A stretch of DNA of 64,000 nucleotides from Isoetes taiwanensis (taxonomy: Eukaryota > Streptophyta > Lycopodiopsida > Isoetales > Isoetaceae), in the NCBI GenBank assembly GCA_021234155.1, contig JAJEKV010000109.1, positions 62,001 to 126,000 on the forward strand, given 5' to 3'. The notes beneath the pieces were generated by a model. That model did not search any database. It saw only the letters and a list, made by a program, of their open reading frames with translations, and was not told the origin of the DNA. This document shows positions 1-11,920 of the stretch, one piece after another. Position 1 is the first letter of the stretch; every line of letters starts with the position of its first letter. The position numbers were made by a program, and so were the translations under genes.

Positions 1-1914
1 CCCAAGGAAGGAGGGGCTTAATGGTGGCCTTATGAAATGGGAGACAATGCTGAATCGACTGCACCAACAACCTCAGGCCAGGAGAATCATCATTACCAAT
101 GAAAATCCTCCAAATAAATTTTGATATCATCACCTTGCTTTGGAGGTGAAAATCCAACATTGTGACATCTATACAATGCTATTTTTGAAAGAATGAACAT
201 TGTCATTATGGTATGAAAGTGATCATGATGTAAGGCTACAATGGCACAAAGACATGTTTGTGTAGTGTGGTCGATGTAGGTCCCTTTTAGTTGTGATATA
301 ACAAAGATATCATGGTAATGGGTGTATTATATAAGGTAACAAAAATATAATGGTAATAAGTGTGTGCAATTAATTTACTAACTTTAAGGGCAAGATAAAC
401 AATTACGTAGGCAGAAAGAGATGTAAATGTTGAGATCATAAGGAGTTGCAAGACTATGCTCTTTTCAAATTAGACTAATCTTAGCTCTTTTCAACTTATG
501 CTAATGTTATGAAAGTTTGATCTTATGATGATTATGATTATATTAAAACATATAGAACCTAAATATCATAAATATTACAAACTTGAATACCAACTTTGTG
601 GTGCAACACTATTATTTTGCATTAAGTGCAAGTGCATGTGAGAACAACTATAGGTACTTGATGACAGTTGCAAACATTTGTAGAAGACCTTGCTAAATTT
701 TAATTTAAAATGGAAGAAGGAAGATGGATCGCTATGTTCTTATGTTTGGCAAGGGCCTGTGATATTGTGCTTAGAATGCTGTGTTGTGTAATCCATGCAC
801 CGAAGCATCAACTTGAGAATGTAGAACAGGTAGCATGGGCAATGTAGTTGTGAAATTTCCAAAAATGCAATCATTTTAGATGCAAGGGAGCTCGATCATA
901 TACAATATTCTCGCTAGCCTTATGAAGTTAGGGCAAGCATGATGTAAGATTTTTTTGCTCTAACAAATATGGATAAACCTATATGAACCTTGAGAATGTT
1001 GTTGTTGCCTCTAATAATTGCTTGCAATTCAAGTTCAAATTCACCCTAAGATCACACAAATTGTTGTTGTATTGGAGATATTGGCTCAAGAAAAAATACT
1101 GTGTATGGCTGATGACCGATGACTGGCTACAATAAGATTGCAAAAAGCCACCCATGGGAAAACTTCGTAAGCATACATTGAATACAAATGTTTAAGATAT
1201 TATAAATCCAGATATGTCAACATCTACACATTGCTTCAACAATGAACCAATGATGTTATTTTTAAGTGTTTTATTTGAAAAGAAATTAACAACAAATAAA
1301 GAAATCGCTTATTGAGTCTCTCTAAAGAATGAGAATGAGAATGATTTTTATCGATCCCAATCGAGGCCAATCGGCCTATGGGACCCATAGGCCAATCGGC
1401 CTATGAGAAGGAAAGGTGAACAATGAACCATATTACTAATAATGGACCAATGATGTTAGTTGTCCTTTATTTGACAAAGAAATCCAGCATTTGAAATAAT
1501 AAGTGAGCATTAAAATTGGAGAACATTCGATTAATAGAATCAAGCATTCTTCATGCAAAAGCGAGAATCTTCGCTAATATAGTAATTGCAAATCTGTGAG
1601 CAATCCATCCTTGCACATTTGTTCTAGAATGGACCAATGATATTTTCTCCTGAGTCTTTATTGAAATCAAAAAGTGAAACTTTTAAAAGCATCAGTGAGC
1701 ATTAGAACATTTGATAAATTGAATCAGACACAATACATGCTCGATAAGTAGAATCATTGGAGAAACAACACTTGATAAATTGAATCAGGCACTTTACATG
1801 CTCGAACAGGTAGAATCATGTAATCTCTCGACTTCAAACCAGTAAGCAAACCTAACCATGCAAGAAAAGCTAGAAAGTACAGTCAACTTGGCTTAATAAG
1901 CAAATCAAAAGATA
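1..1914. repeat. 2.63-kb tandem unit, copy A (partial)
   Basis: This stretch is nearly identical to 3397-5285 and begins with the same bases (CCCAAGGAAGGAGG) found at 3397, 6023 and 6996. It has no convincing coding content. Short reading frames in it, such as a 78-codon minus-strand frame, recur only because the DNA itself is repeated. The match to copy B stops at about 1914, where unrelated sequence replaces the last 0.66 kb of the unit. Positions 1340-1410 hold a short retroposon 3' end (a TTTTTATCG-type motif next to degenerate GAATGA repeats) that is part of the unit and also occurs at 4690-4780. Confidence 0.85.
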
Positions 1915-2221
1915 GCATTTTCTGGGGCTCTAGTTTGTTTGTGAATCGTTATTTCTTGCATGTTCTTCATCGACTTATTATCGGAATTTTCTCCGCTCTC
2001 AGCAGTTCCCTTGACTCTCTTTCTTTGATACTAGGCAGGAGAGGGGCTTTTCCCTGCTTGGTTTTCCAGTTTGACGTCTCTTTCCAGTTCTTCCCTGACC
2101 TTGTCCTTTTTTTGGCCATCCTTCAACCTTCGACCTCGATCCCGTTTTGATAAGGATGTTCTTTTTCTGTCAGGGGCTTTTGTCTGTTATCATGCGAGCC
2201 CTTATTCGAGAATGCCATCCA
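1915..2221. repeat. Fragment of dispersed repeat R (also at 19.0 and 30.0 kb)
   Basis: Sequence from GCATTTTCTGGGG onward matches 19009-19317 almost base for base. The 19-kb copy has about 12 extra bases near 19175. The match ends where both copies reach GAGAATGCCATC. The piece sits exactly at the break in tandem unit A, so it marks one edge of the 1.4-kb foreign block at 1915-3327. No protein is supported; the open frames here do not resemble a known family. Confidence 0.8.
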
Positions 2222-2740
2222 AACACTTATCCATTGTGGTAGCTTATCCCATACCCATATCCAAACACTTTTCCATTGTGGCTGAGGGACCTGAAGATGC
2301 CACCTATTAGATGGAGGCAAGATTTCAGAATGCAAAAGCAATTTATACACAGAAGACACAAACCGCCTTGGCTGGATATCCTGATGGCAACCCCATACGA
2401 CTACCTCAATATGTGGACCAGAATCCTGTGGCAACAATGCAGCAATATGATTCCAGATTACTCTGTCACATCTGCACAACAAGAACTTTGTTCTAAATGC
2501 TTCCCATGACATGAGATGACCAGACTCATACCAAGCTGCAATAGTGCTTATACCAGCTGCTATCCATCGTCGTTGTGTCTTTGGATGAACAACCACACTT
2601 AGAGGCACATTCTGTGGATTGTCCTGCAAAGGAATCCACCAGCATGGAGTTGACAACTGAAGAGATGCCTCGGGATTAATATGGAAAAGAGACCTGACAG
2701 TGTCCCAAGCAGCAAGCAACCCCTTTAGAAAGGGAGAAGC
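2222..2740 (-). pseudogene. LINE ORF2 C-terminal fragment
   Basis: Read on the minus strand, about 170 codons stay open (AWDTVRSLFHINPEASLQL, then RRWIAAGISTIAAWYESGHL and LMSWEAFRTKFLL). The pattern of a short helical block, a W-x-x-x-GI motif and a 'sW..f...f.L' segment is what follows the reverse transcriptase domain in many plant LINE ORF2 proteins. No reverse transcriptase or endonuclease motif is present, so this is only a tail fragment. It abuts repeat R at about 2222 and an unassigned stretch at 2741. Assignment is by pattern only; it could be the tail of either LINE family in this window or of a third one. Confidence 0.45.
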
Positions 2741-3327
2741 ATTAGTGATATGGTTTAAGGTTAATAACTAATAATGGTGCTCGGGGGAGTGGCCTTGCAT
2801 GAAACAATATTGTCTAAACCTTGCTATTATCAAAGAGAGAGCTAGAAATAAACCTTGACCTTTATTTAGAGGCAAAAAGGCAAAAAAAAGGTATTGTTAC
2901 CTATAAATAGAAGGACAACTTTGAGATGTGATATCTCCGCGACCACAACTCAGAAATCGGCGATCCTTACCTTGTTGGAAAGCCCTTGAAGTCTAGTTTC
3001 CAGATTGGGCTTGGTTGTCCATAGATTCCTTACGGTTTGAAAGTTATGCCCAGAAAGGTGCATAGGGGTCTGAGTTGACTGCACAACTAGATCTGCTTCT
3101 TTCTATGTTGATGATGTGCCTAGCCTTACCCTCTTATTCTAGTATCTTCTCTTGTTCCTTGCTTGATCATATCATTAGAAGGAGTTCATGTAACACCAGT
3201 GGTTGGTGACTAGAAAGAGTTTGTTCTTATACAGTCTTGCGGAGTAGCTTGACTTGGTGATATCTCTTCTAGTTGGTCCGGTTGGGTGGTAAAACGAGTA
3301 CCCTGTGGTATTTTGTTTTCTAATAAG
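2741..3327. repeat. Unassigned block; 3012-3327 duplicated at 6612-6928
   Basis: Positions 3012-3327 are repeated almost exactly at 6612-6928, in both cases directly before a tandem unit starting ATGAATTTGCAGG. The part at 2741-3011 is not repeated elsewhere in the window. There is no coding signal. The CTAGTTTCCAGATTGGGC-type text is reminiscent of LTR retrotransposon internal sequence, but no LTR, primer site or protein domain is visible, so I leave it unclassified. Confidence 0.5.
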
Positions 3328-5953
3328 TTGATGAATTTGCAGGAAGAATAGAGCATTCGTAACAATTAGGATACGGATGCATATGATAAAGTAAAGCCCA
3401 AGGAAGGAGGGGCTTAATGGTGGCCTTATGAAATGGGAGACAATGCTGAATCGACTGCACCAACAACCTCAGGCCAGGAGAATCATCATTACCAATGAAA
3501 ATCCTCCAAATAAATTTTGATATCATCACCTTGCTTTGGAGGTGAAAATCCAACATTGTGACATCTATACAATGCTATTTTTGAAAGAATGAACATTGTC
3601 ATTATGGTAAGGCTACAATGGCACAAAGACATGTTTGTGTAGTGTGGTCGATGTAGGTCCCTTTTAGTTGTGATATAACAAAGATATCATGGTAATGGGT
3701 GTATTATATAAGGTAACAAAAATATAATGGTAATAAGTGTGTGCAATTAATTTACTAACTTTAAGGGCAAGATAAACAATTACGTAGGCAGAAAGAGATG
3801 TAAATGTTGAGATCATAAGGAGTTGCAAGACTATGCTCTTTTCAAATTAGACTAATCTTAGCTCTTTTCAACTTATGCTAATGTTATGAAAGTTTGATCT
3901 TATGATGATTATGATTATATTAAAACATATAGAACCTAAATATCATAAATATTACAAACTTGAATACCAACTTTGTGGTGCAACACTATTATTTTGCATT
4001 AAGTGCAAGTGCATGTGAGAACAACTATAGGTACTGATGACGGTGCAAACATTTGTAGAAGACCTTGCTAAATTTTAATTTAAAATGGAAGAAGGAAGAT
4101 GGATCGCTATGTTCTTATGTTTGGCAAGGGCCTGTGATATTGTGCTTAGAATGCTGTGTTGTGTAATCCATGCACCGAAGCATCAACTTGAGAATGTAGA
4201 ACAGGTAGCATGGGCAATGTAGTTGTGAAATTTCCAAAAATGTAATCATTTTAGATGCAAGGGAGCTCGATCATATACAATATTCTCGCTAGCCTTATGA
4301 AGTTAGGGCAAGCATGATGTAAGATTTTTTTGCTCTAACAAATATGGATAAACCTATATGAACCTTGAGAATGTTGTTGTTGCCTCTAATAATTGCTTGC
4401 AATTCAAGTTCAAATTCACCCTCAAGATCACACAAATTGTTGTTGTATTGGAGATATTGGCTCAAGAAAAGTACTGTGTATGGCTGATGACCTGATGACC
4501 TGGGCTACAATAAGATTGCAAAAGCCACCCATGGGAAAACTCAGAAGCATACATTGAATACAAATGTTTAAGATATTATAAATCCGTATGTCAACATCTA
4601 CACATTGCTTCAACAATGAACCAATGATGTTATTTTTAAGTGTTTTATTTGAAAAAGAAATTAACAACAAATAAAGAAATCGCTTATTGAGTCTCTCTAA
4701 AGAATGAGAATGAGAATGATTTTTTATCGTCCACTGAGGCCAATCGGCCTATGGGACCCATAGGCCAATCGGCCTATGAGAAGGAAAGGTGAACAATGAA
4801 CCATATTACTAATAATGGACCAATGATGTTAGTTGTCCTTTATTTGACAAAGAAATCCAGCATTTGAAATAATAAGTGAGCATTAAAATTGGAGAACATT
4901 CGATTAATAGAATCAAGCATTCTTCATGCAAAAGGCAGAATACTGCTAATATAGTAATTGCAAATCTGTGAGCAATCCATCCTTGCACATTTGTTCTAGA
5001 ATGGACCAATGATATTTTCTCCTGAGTCTTTATTGAAATCAAAAAGTGAAACTTTTAAAAGCATCAGTGAGCATTAGAACATTTGATAAATTGAATCAGA
5101 CACAATACATGCTCGATAAGTAGAATCATTGGAGAAACAACACTTGATAAATTGAATCAGGCACTTTACATGCTCGAACAGGTAGAATCATGTAATCTCT
5201 CGACTTCAAACCAGTAAGCAAACCTAACCATGCAAGAAAAGCTAGAAAGTACAGTCAACTTGGCTTAATAAGCAAATCAAAAGATAACTTACCACTGGGC
5301 AAAATCAAAATCTTCATTCTTCTAGCATCAAAGAGCACATTCAGAGGACACACAACTTGTATTCAACAAAGTCTCAAGAGTTGGATGTTGCATCTGTTTA
5401 TTGTAAAGTATGCTGCAACAAACATCTTGTCTGGCAATGATGTAATAGAAAGCCCTCAAATGTCCATGCGACTCAGACATGCAACCACACATCCTTCACC
5501 ATAAACATCTTGTTACAGAATTTGGTGGAATTATTAAGAATGGATCAGAATAGGGTAAGAGAAGGCGCAATCTAGCAACACATTGCATAATTTACTTACT
5601 GAGCTTACCACATGCCAGCAACATATGTGCTTGCAAATATACTTGAGCAAGAGGGTGCAGGTCAAAGTAGTTCTCATGCCATTAATCCAAATAATATATC
5701 GCACTAAGACTGATCTCTCTCTTATAGTTTACAGAGAATAAAAGCAATGTTCACAATGGGACATAATAATGATGGAACATCCATGATTGTAACTCGTCAA
5801 TATCTGGAAGTTGCTTTCAAGCACTTATTTTTTCACTGCAAATATAGGAGGCGGATCTAAGGAAATACATAAAACATAACTGGACAAAAGCAGCCATGAT
5901 GTTCACTTTAGAACATCAAAGAATTAAGTAAAATCGGTTGTCAATACAAAGCG
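3328..5953. repeat. 2.63-kb tandem unit, copy B (complete)
   Basis: This is the only uninterrupted unit: the motif ATGAATTTGCAGGAAG opens it near 3330 and recurs at about 5955, and the landmark CCCAAGGAAGG recurs at 6023, giving a period of 2626. It carries no supported gene. The right-hand 0.66 kb (5286-5950) is missing from copy A but present in copy D (11033-11695). Differences from copy A are concentrated at CAG/CTG sites, for example 4542 versus 1166 and 4927-4945 versus 1560-1580. Confidence 0.85.
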
Positions 5954-6928
5954 TCGATGAATTTGCAGGAAGAATAGAGCATTCGTAACAATTAGGATAC
6001 GGATGCATATGATAAAGTAAAGCCCAAGGAAGGAGGGGCTTAATGGTGGCCTTATGAAATGGGAGACAATGCTGAATCGACTGCACCAACAACCTCAGGC
6101 CAGGAGAATCATCATTACCAATGAAAATCCTCCAAATAAATTTTGATATCATCACCTTGCTTTGGAGGTGAAAATCCAACATTGTGACATCTATACAATG
6201 CTATTTTTGAAAGAATGAACATTGTCATTATGGTATGAAAGTGATCATGATGTAAGGCTACAATGGCACAAAGACATGTTTGTGTAGTGTGGTCGATGTA
6301 GGTCCCTTTTAGTTGTGATATAACAAAGATATCATGGTAATGGGTGTATTATATAAGGTAACAAAAATATAATGGTAATAAGTGTGTGCAATTAATTTAC
6401 TAACTTTAAGGGCAAGATAAACAATTACGTAGGCAGAAAGAGATGTAAATGTTGAGATCATAAGGAGTTGCAAGACTATGCTCTTTTCAAATTAGACTAA
6501 TCTTAGCTCTTTTCAACTTATGCTAATGTTATGAAAGTTTGATCTTATGATGATTATGATTATATTAAAACATATAGAACCTAAATATCATAAATAGTGC
6601 TTATACCAGCTGGTTGTCCATAGATTCCTTACGGTTTGAAAGTTATGCCCAGAAAGGTGCATAGGGGTCTGAGTTGACTGCACAACTAGATCTGCTTCTT
6701 CCTATGTTGATGATGTGCCTAGCCTTACCCTCTTATTCTAGTATCTTCTCTTGTTCCTTGCTTGATCATATCATTAGAAGGAGTTCATGTAACACCAGTG
6801 GTTGGTGACTAGAAAGAGTTTGTTCTTATACAGTCTTGCGGAGTAGCTTGACTTGGTGATATCTCTTCTAGTTGGTCCGGTTGGGTGGTAAAACGAGTAC
6901 CCTGTGGTATTTTGTTTTCTAATAAGTT
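5954..6928. repeat. Tandem unit copy C, internally deleted, fused to the 3012-3327 block
   Basis: Positions 5954-6593 follow copy A/B, then stop at CATAAATA. Sixteen bases (GTGCTTATACCAGCTG) identical to 2547-2562 follow, and from 6612 the sequence is the duplicated block that also lies at 3012-3327. The order of the three pieces equals that of an A-type copy from which two internal segments were removed. This indicates that copy C descends from a copy already carrying the 1915-3327 insertion. Confidence 0.8.
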
Positions 6929-7530
6929 GATGAATTTGCAGGAAGAATAGAGCATTCGTAACAATTAGGATACGGATGCATATGATAAAGTAAAGCCCAA
7001 GGAAGGAGGGGCTTAATGGTGGCCTTATGAAATGGGAGACAATGCTGAATCGACTGCACCAACAACCTCAGGCCAGGAGAATCATCATTACCAATGAAAA
7101 TCCTCCAAATAAATTTTGATATCATCACCTTGCTTTGGAGGTGAAAATCCAACATTGTGACATCTATACAATGCTATTTTTGAAAGAATGAACATTGTCA
7201 TTATGGTATGAAAGTGATCATGATGTAAGGCTACAATGGCACAAAGACATGTTTGTGTAGTGTGGTCGATGTAGGTCCCTTTTAGTTGTGATATAACAAA
7301 GATATCATGGTAATGGGTGTATTATATAAGGTAACAAAAATATAATGGTAATAAGTGTGTGCAATTAATTTACTAACTTTAAGGGCAAGATAAACAATTA
7401 CGTAGGCAGAAAGAGATGTAAATGTTGAGATCATAAGGAGTTGCAAGACTATGCTCTTTTCAAATTAGACTAATCTTAGCTCTTTTCAACTTATGCTAAT
7501 GTTATGAAAGTTTGATCTTATGATGATTAC
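6929..7530. repeat. Tandem unit copy D, left part
   Basis: Follows the start of the unit until ATGATTA at 7530, where it is cut by the Helitron-like insertion. The unit resumes at 10374. About 67 bases of unit sequence between the two points are missing, so the insertion was accompanied or followed by a small deletion. Confidence 0.85.
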
Positions 7531-10373
7531 TAGAAAAAGTGCCCAGCGTTGCTGGGCTTTTTGTCGAACATAAGCTCAAAAATTAATAAAATGTGAATAT
7601 ATTTTACAAAAACCAATGCCGAGTAGGAGAGGGGGGGGGGTGTGTGTGTGTGTGTAACATAAGCATTGATGTCAACTCTAATATGTTTGTTACTTGTGGA
7701 TGTATATGAAAGGTTATATGTGGTGCAATAAATACAAAAGCAATTGTCACCACCATACCTTTAAAATGCAAATTGCAAAATTGCTTAAATCATGTTATAG
7801 AAAAAGCCCATATAAGGGGAACATCAAAACTCCACCTTATCAATGAAATAGTAGCAACAATTTTATCAGCAATTGTAGAATAGAATGAAACAAATCTTAT
7901 ATTTGGCCGAAGCATAAGTCATTTCTTTTTCAAAACACACCAAGGATTATTGGATTTCACTGTCAATGATGAAAGATAAGGCGCTACTTTCTTGTGTATA
8001 TAAATAGAATACAAAGGCAGTTTTATACATTGCCCATGTCCTATTGAGCTGTACACAAGCAGGAAAGTTTCCTACATGGCTTCGAAAGTTTGACTAATTC
8101 TAGTGGGAGCCACTTTGCAATAAGATCTCATATTCATTTTAGTCTTCTCCAACAAAAGTACCCTAAAGCAACCATCCAGTTTATTTTCAACCTTAATTGG
8201 TGCAGCTCAACATCGTTGATTTTCCAATTCTTGAAATCGATGTGTAGTCGTGCAGAAATGGAAGACATGCCAATGACCAGGGATATTGGCAGCCAAAAGT
8301 ATATAAATTATCTCAAAATCATTTAGATGAGACAGACAAGCTAACCCTATAAGAATTGTCCTCGTGCATTCTTTTGTACATGTTTTGTCAAAACAATTTG
8401 TTTAATTCATTCTTGCATGCCTGCTCCCTCCATTGTCCAAGAGTTTGTTAGAAGAGTCAGAAACCTCAACTTGCCGAACCACTTCAGTAATGTGGACGCT
8501 TTCATAAAAATACAAAGAAGTCTTCTTCTCCAGACATTCTGATGGGCATTATCTTTGGATGTCAAATTGAAAAAATGAATGGCACAGTCTCGTAATATAG
8601 CTACAAACTTGCGCAGAAAAAAATATACCTTTAGATTGAGGGCAGCTTGATATACACCTCGCATACAATAGAAAATGGTAGTGTTGCTACCCACTCTGCT
8701 TTCAATCTATATGTGACATTCTATAATCAAAAGCAGATGGACCAAACAACTTCATCAAACTTTTGAAGCACTTTCCTCTTCACTAAATGCAATCTTGTAA
8801 ATCTCCCTCGTAGTTATCAACAAAATGTACTTCAAGCCCCTCCTTAACATGATCATCCCCGACTCATCATAGTCGCGTTTGTTGGCGGATGGGAAAATAA
8901 TAATTTTCACCCCACTCCTCCTTGAGGCAATTGTTTTCTCTTTCACCGTTGCAACAAAATAATCATTGCTAATACCAATGACAAAACATAATAATCAAAC
9001 TTGAGGCGAACATACCCCACCAATTGGAAGAACTTCGTCCCAGTTAGAGTAACTTCACCATCATTGCAACATCTTTTTTTATAGGTTTATGCAAGGCCAA
9101 AGATATCATCGATGTAATCATTGTGCATCCCGCACTAGGCCCATCCTTGGGGGTAGCACCGGCGAGGAACATGCGGATGCAATTTTGAGTTTGCAAAAAA
9201 TGTATTCTCATGATCCTTTTCCCTGAGAAGTTGTCTGGCAACTGTATGAGCAATTGTTGCACTTTCTTTCATAACATCTCCAAGTTGCCCAGTGAGTTGA
9301 AAGGCTCCTTTACCCTCCCCTTGTTCAATTAAAAATTTGGTTTTAGACATAAAGTGTTGAGCCGCCCATTGCAGTCAAGCCAATCCCATAACTACTCCAA
9401 TAGGTGTCTGCGTTTAGAAGAGGCGGTCACTTTGAAAGACCGGATTACCAACATAATCGAAAAGGTTGGTTTCATCTATCACAAGTTTACGTCACGATAG
9501 CACCTAAAGTGAACCGCTTGCGGTGCATATTAATAAGGTCATTTGGTTACTTACTTCAATGCCTTCTTTTCCAACAGTTCAAAGCACTCCGAAGAACAAA
9601 TTTGGGGGAAGAGATCGACAGAAAGGTTGCATGGATCCTCTGTTCACATTTTCACAGGAAGAAACATGATAGTCACTAAGCAATCAAATGAGATATTAAA
9701 GTGAAATAAGAAGACTTACTGGCGATGAAGGAATATAACAAAGATAGCCTTGGCTTAAGAAATACCGAGAAGTGCACCGAATGTATTGAATGCTCATGGC
9801 CAGCCACCAAGTAAGATAGCAAGCCATACGTTTTTCGGTTGAAGCAGCCCCTCCGTGACCGTGAGCTAAAATTATCAATAAATCTCACACAACGGCGTTC
9901 CGGAGAATCGTCGTTCCACACCGACGCCTTTCCCGGCGCGCATCCATAACTCTGAAGTTAATTCGGGAGGGCAGCCCACATCAGAATCAAGAACGAATGG
10001 ATTTATTGACCCACTCTGCAAAAACCGAAAAACAAAGAGGTCATTTTAATGATGTAAAACACAGACCAGTCTTTACCTCAAGTGCCGGACTGAAGAGATC
10101 AAAATCGAAATGCAATACACAAAATCAAAATGGTAAGAGTCCAAAAATCACAAACCTTTTCGCATCCGTGTTTCTTTCCAGGAATCCGACCTATTGTTAG
10201 ATGATGTGAAAGAAGAGCCAGATTTGTACACGTATACATTGCAAGGCAAGAAAAATGGACAAAGAAGAAGTAAACCCTCCTGGAACTGTCTGAACACAGC
10301 GAGCACCAGACAAGGGGATGCCGAAACCAAAGCAAAGAAAAAACTCCTTTACTCTTGAAGAAAGGGGCTGCAG
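7531..10373 (-). mobile_element. Helitron-like insertion (non-autonomous, 3' end intact)
   Basis: Read on the minus strand, the end at 7532-7560 is a typical Helitron 3' terminus: a GC-rich hairpin (GCCCAGC-AAC-GCTGGGC) followed about 7 bases later by CTAG, with host A and T on either side. Helitrons insert between A and T and end in CTRR after such a hairpin (family knowledge). The other edge, near 10373, does not show the expected TC start, and about 67 bases of the host unit are lost there, so the 5' end is probably deleted. No Rep/helicase protein is present. The cargo is a Lon protease fragment with its intron retained (8755-9480), consistent with DNA-level gene capture. A (GT)n run lies at 7629-7655. 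Confidence 0.7.
8755..9482 (-). pseudogene. Lon protease C-terminal pseudogene (captured exons)
   Basis: In minus-strand order the fragment shows [50 protein letters not shown] then [16 protein letters not shown], and VKEKTIASRRSGVKIIIFP. These match the proteolytic domain of mitochondrial/peroxisomal Lon. The catalytic Ser sits in GPSAGC (codon at 9134-9136) and the catalytic Lys in the VKEK motif. The intron between GG and VKEK (about 8945-9005) keeps its GTATGT donor, but its acceptor is damaged. Single-base indels break the frame near 9060 (AMTGE region), near 8880 and near 9385. The ATPase domain is absent. It lies inside the Helitron-like element and is not functional. Confidence 0.85.
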
Positions 10374-11695
10374 TGGTGCAACACTATTATTTTGCATTAA
10401 GTGCAAGTGCATGTGAGAACAACTATAGGTACTGATGACGGTGCAAACATTTGTAGAAGACCTTGCTAAATTTTAATTTAAAATGGAAGAAGGAAGATGG
10501 ATCGCTATGTTCTTATGTTTGGCAAGGGCCTGTGATATTGTGCTTAGAATGCTGTGTTGTGTAATCCATGCACCGAAGCATCAACTTGAGAATGTAGAAC
10601 AGGTAGCATGGGCAATGTAGTTGTGAAATTTCCAAAAATGCAATCATTTTAGATGCAAGGGAGCTCGATCATATACAATATTCTCGCTAGCCTTATGAAG
10701 TTAGGGCAAGCATGATGTAAGATTTTTTTGCTCTAACAAATATGGATAAACCTATATGAACCTTTATTGAAATAAAAAAGTGAAACTTTTAAAAGCATCA
10801 GTGAGCATTAGAACATTTGATAAATTGAATCAGACACAATACATGCTCGATAAGTAGAATCATTGGAGAAACAACACTTGATAAATTGAATCAGGCACTT
10901 TACATGCTCGAACAGGTAGAATCATGTAATCTCTCGACTTCAAACCAGTAAGCAAACCTAACCATGCAAGAAAAGCTAGAAAGTACAGTCAACTTGGCTT
11001 AATAAGCAAATCAAAAGATAACTTACCACTGGGCAAAATCAAAATCTTCAATCTTCTAGCATCAAAGAGCACATTCAGAGGACACACAACTTGTATTCAA
11101 CAAAGTCTCAAGAGTTGGATGTTGCATCTGTTTATTGTAAAGTATGCTGCAACAAACATCTTGTCTGGCAATGATGTAATAGAAAGCCCTCAAATATCCA
11201 TGCGACTCAGACATGCAACCACACATCCTTCACCATAAACATCTTGTTACAGAATTTGGTGGAATTATTAAGAATGGATCAGAATAGGGTAAGAGAAGGC
11301 GCAATCTAGCAACACATTGCATAATTTCATCACTGAGCTTACCACATGCCAGCAACATATGTGCTTGCAAATATACTTGAGCAAGAGGGTGCAGGTCAAA
11401 GTAGTTCTCATGCCATTAATCCAAATAATATATCGCACTAAGACTGATCTCTCTCTTATAGTTTACAGAGAATAAAAGCAATGTTCACAATGGGACATAA
11501 TAATGATGGAACATCCATGATTGTAACTCGTCAATATCTGGAAGTTGCTTTCAAGCACTTATTTTTTCACTGCAAATATAGGAGGCGGATCTAAGGAAAT
11601 ACATAAAACATAACTGGACAAAAGCAGCCATGATGTTCACTTTAGAACATCAAAGAATTAAGTAAAATCGGTTGTCAATACAAAGCATCGAGTTG
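10374..11695. repeat. Tandem unit copy D, right part (internally deleted)
   Basis: Resumes the 2.63-kb unit at GTGGTGCAACAC (equivalent to position 600). It jumps at 10765 from the equivalent of 992 to that of 1662, a 0.67-kb deletion, and then runs to 11695, matching 5286-5945 of copy B. The unit ends at CAAAGCATCGA. No genes. Confidence 0.85.
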
Positions 11696-11702
11696 AAGCT
11701 TC

Positions 11703-11871
11703 CGCTTGTCTAGTATCATCATTACTGCAAAGGTTTTTCCCTTGAAAACCTTTCGAGGCAGGGGTTTTTTAATCCTAGTAGTAATGATTGTACTAGCCCA
11801 TTGTATGGGTCCCATGACCTATTGGTCTCCGTGGACGTTAAAAAATCTATTCTATTCTATTCTATTCATAA
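11703..11871 (+). mobile_element. SINE-like retroposon 3' end with hairpin and (CTATT)n tail
   Basis: An imperfect inverted repeat (CTAGTATCATCATTACT at 11710 against AGTAATGATTGTACTAG near 11779, 15 of 17 paired) encloses a loop that resembles those of the hairpins at 19757 and 30446. Downstream comes TGGGTCCCATGACCTATTGG, CGTGGACGTTAAAAAA and then several CTATT units. The GTGGACGT-TTAAAAA end joined to a microsatellite recurs at 4720, 35590, 47677, 48740 and 61570. This is the pattern of a non-LTR retroposon 3' end primed and extended by slippage. The 5' half is unrecognised. Confidence 0.55.
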
Positions 11872-11920
11872 AAGTTTTCCACCTTTTAAGAGGCAACCTA
11901 TAAAATAAATCAATTTGGCT

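Noticed and set aside
2741-3327. LTR retrotransposon
   Set aside because: No paired LTRs, primer-binding site or gag/pol motif; the repetition at 6612 is explained by array rearrangement.
3320-7155. A 78-88 codon minus-strand frame repeated three times
   Set aside because: It exists only because the 2.63-kb non-coding unit is repeated; it has no family signature and the copies diverge as DNA does.
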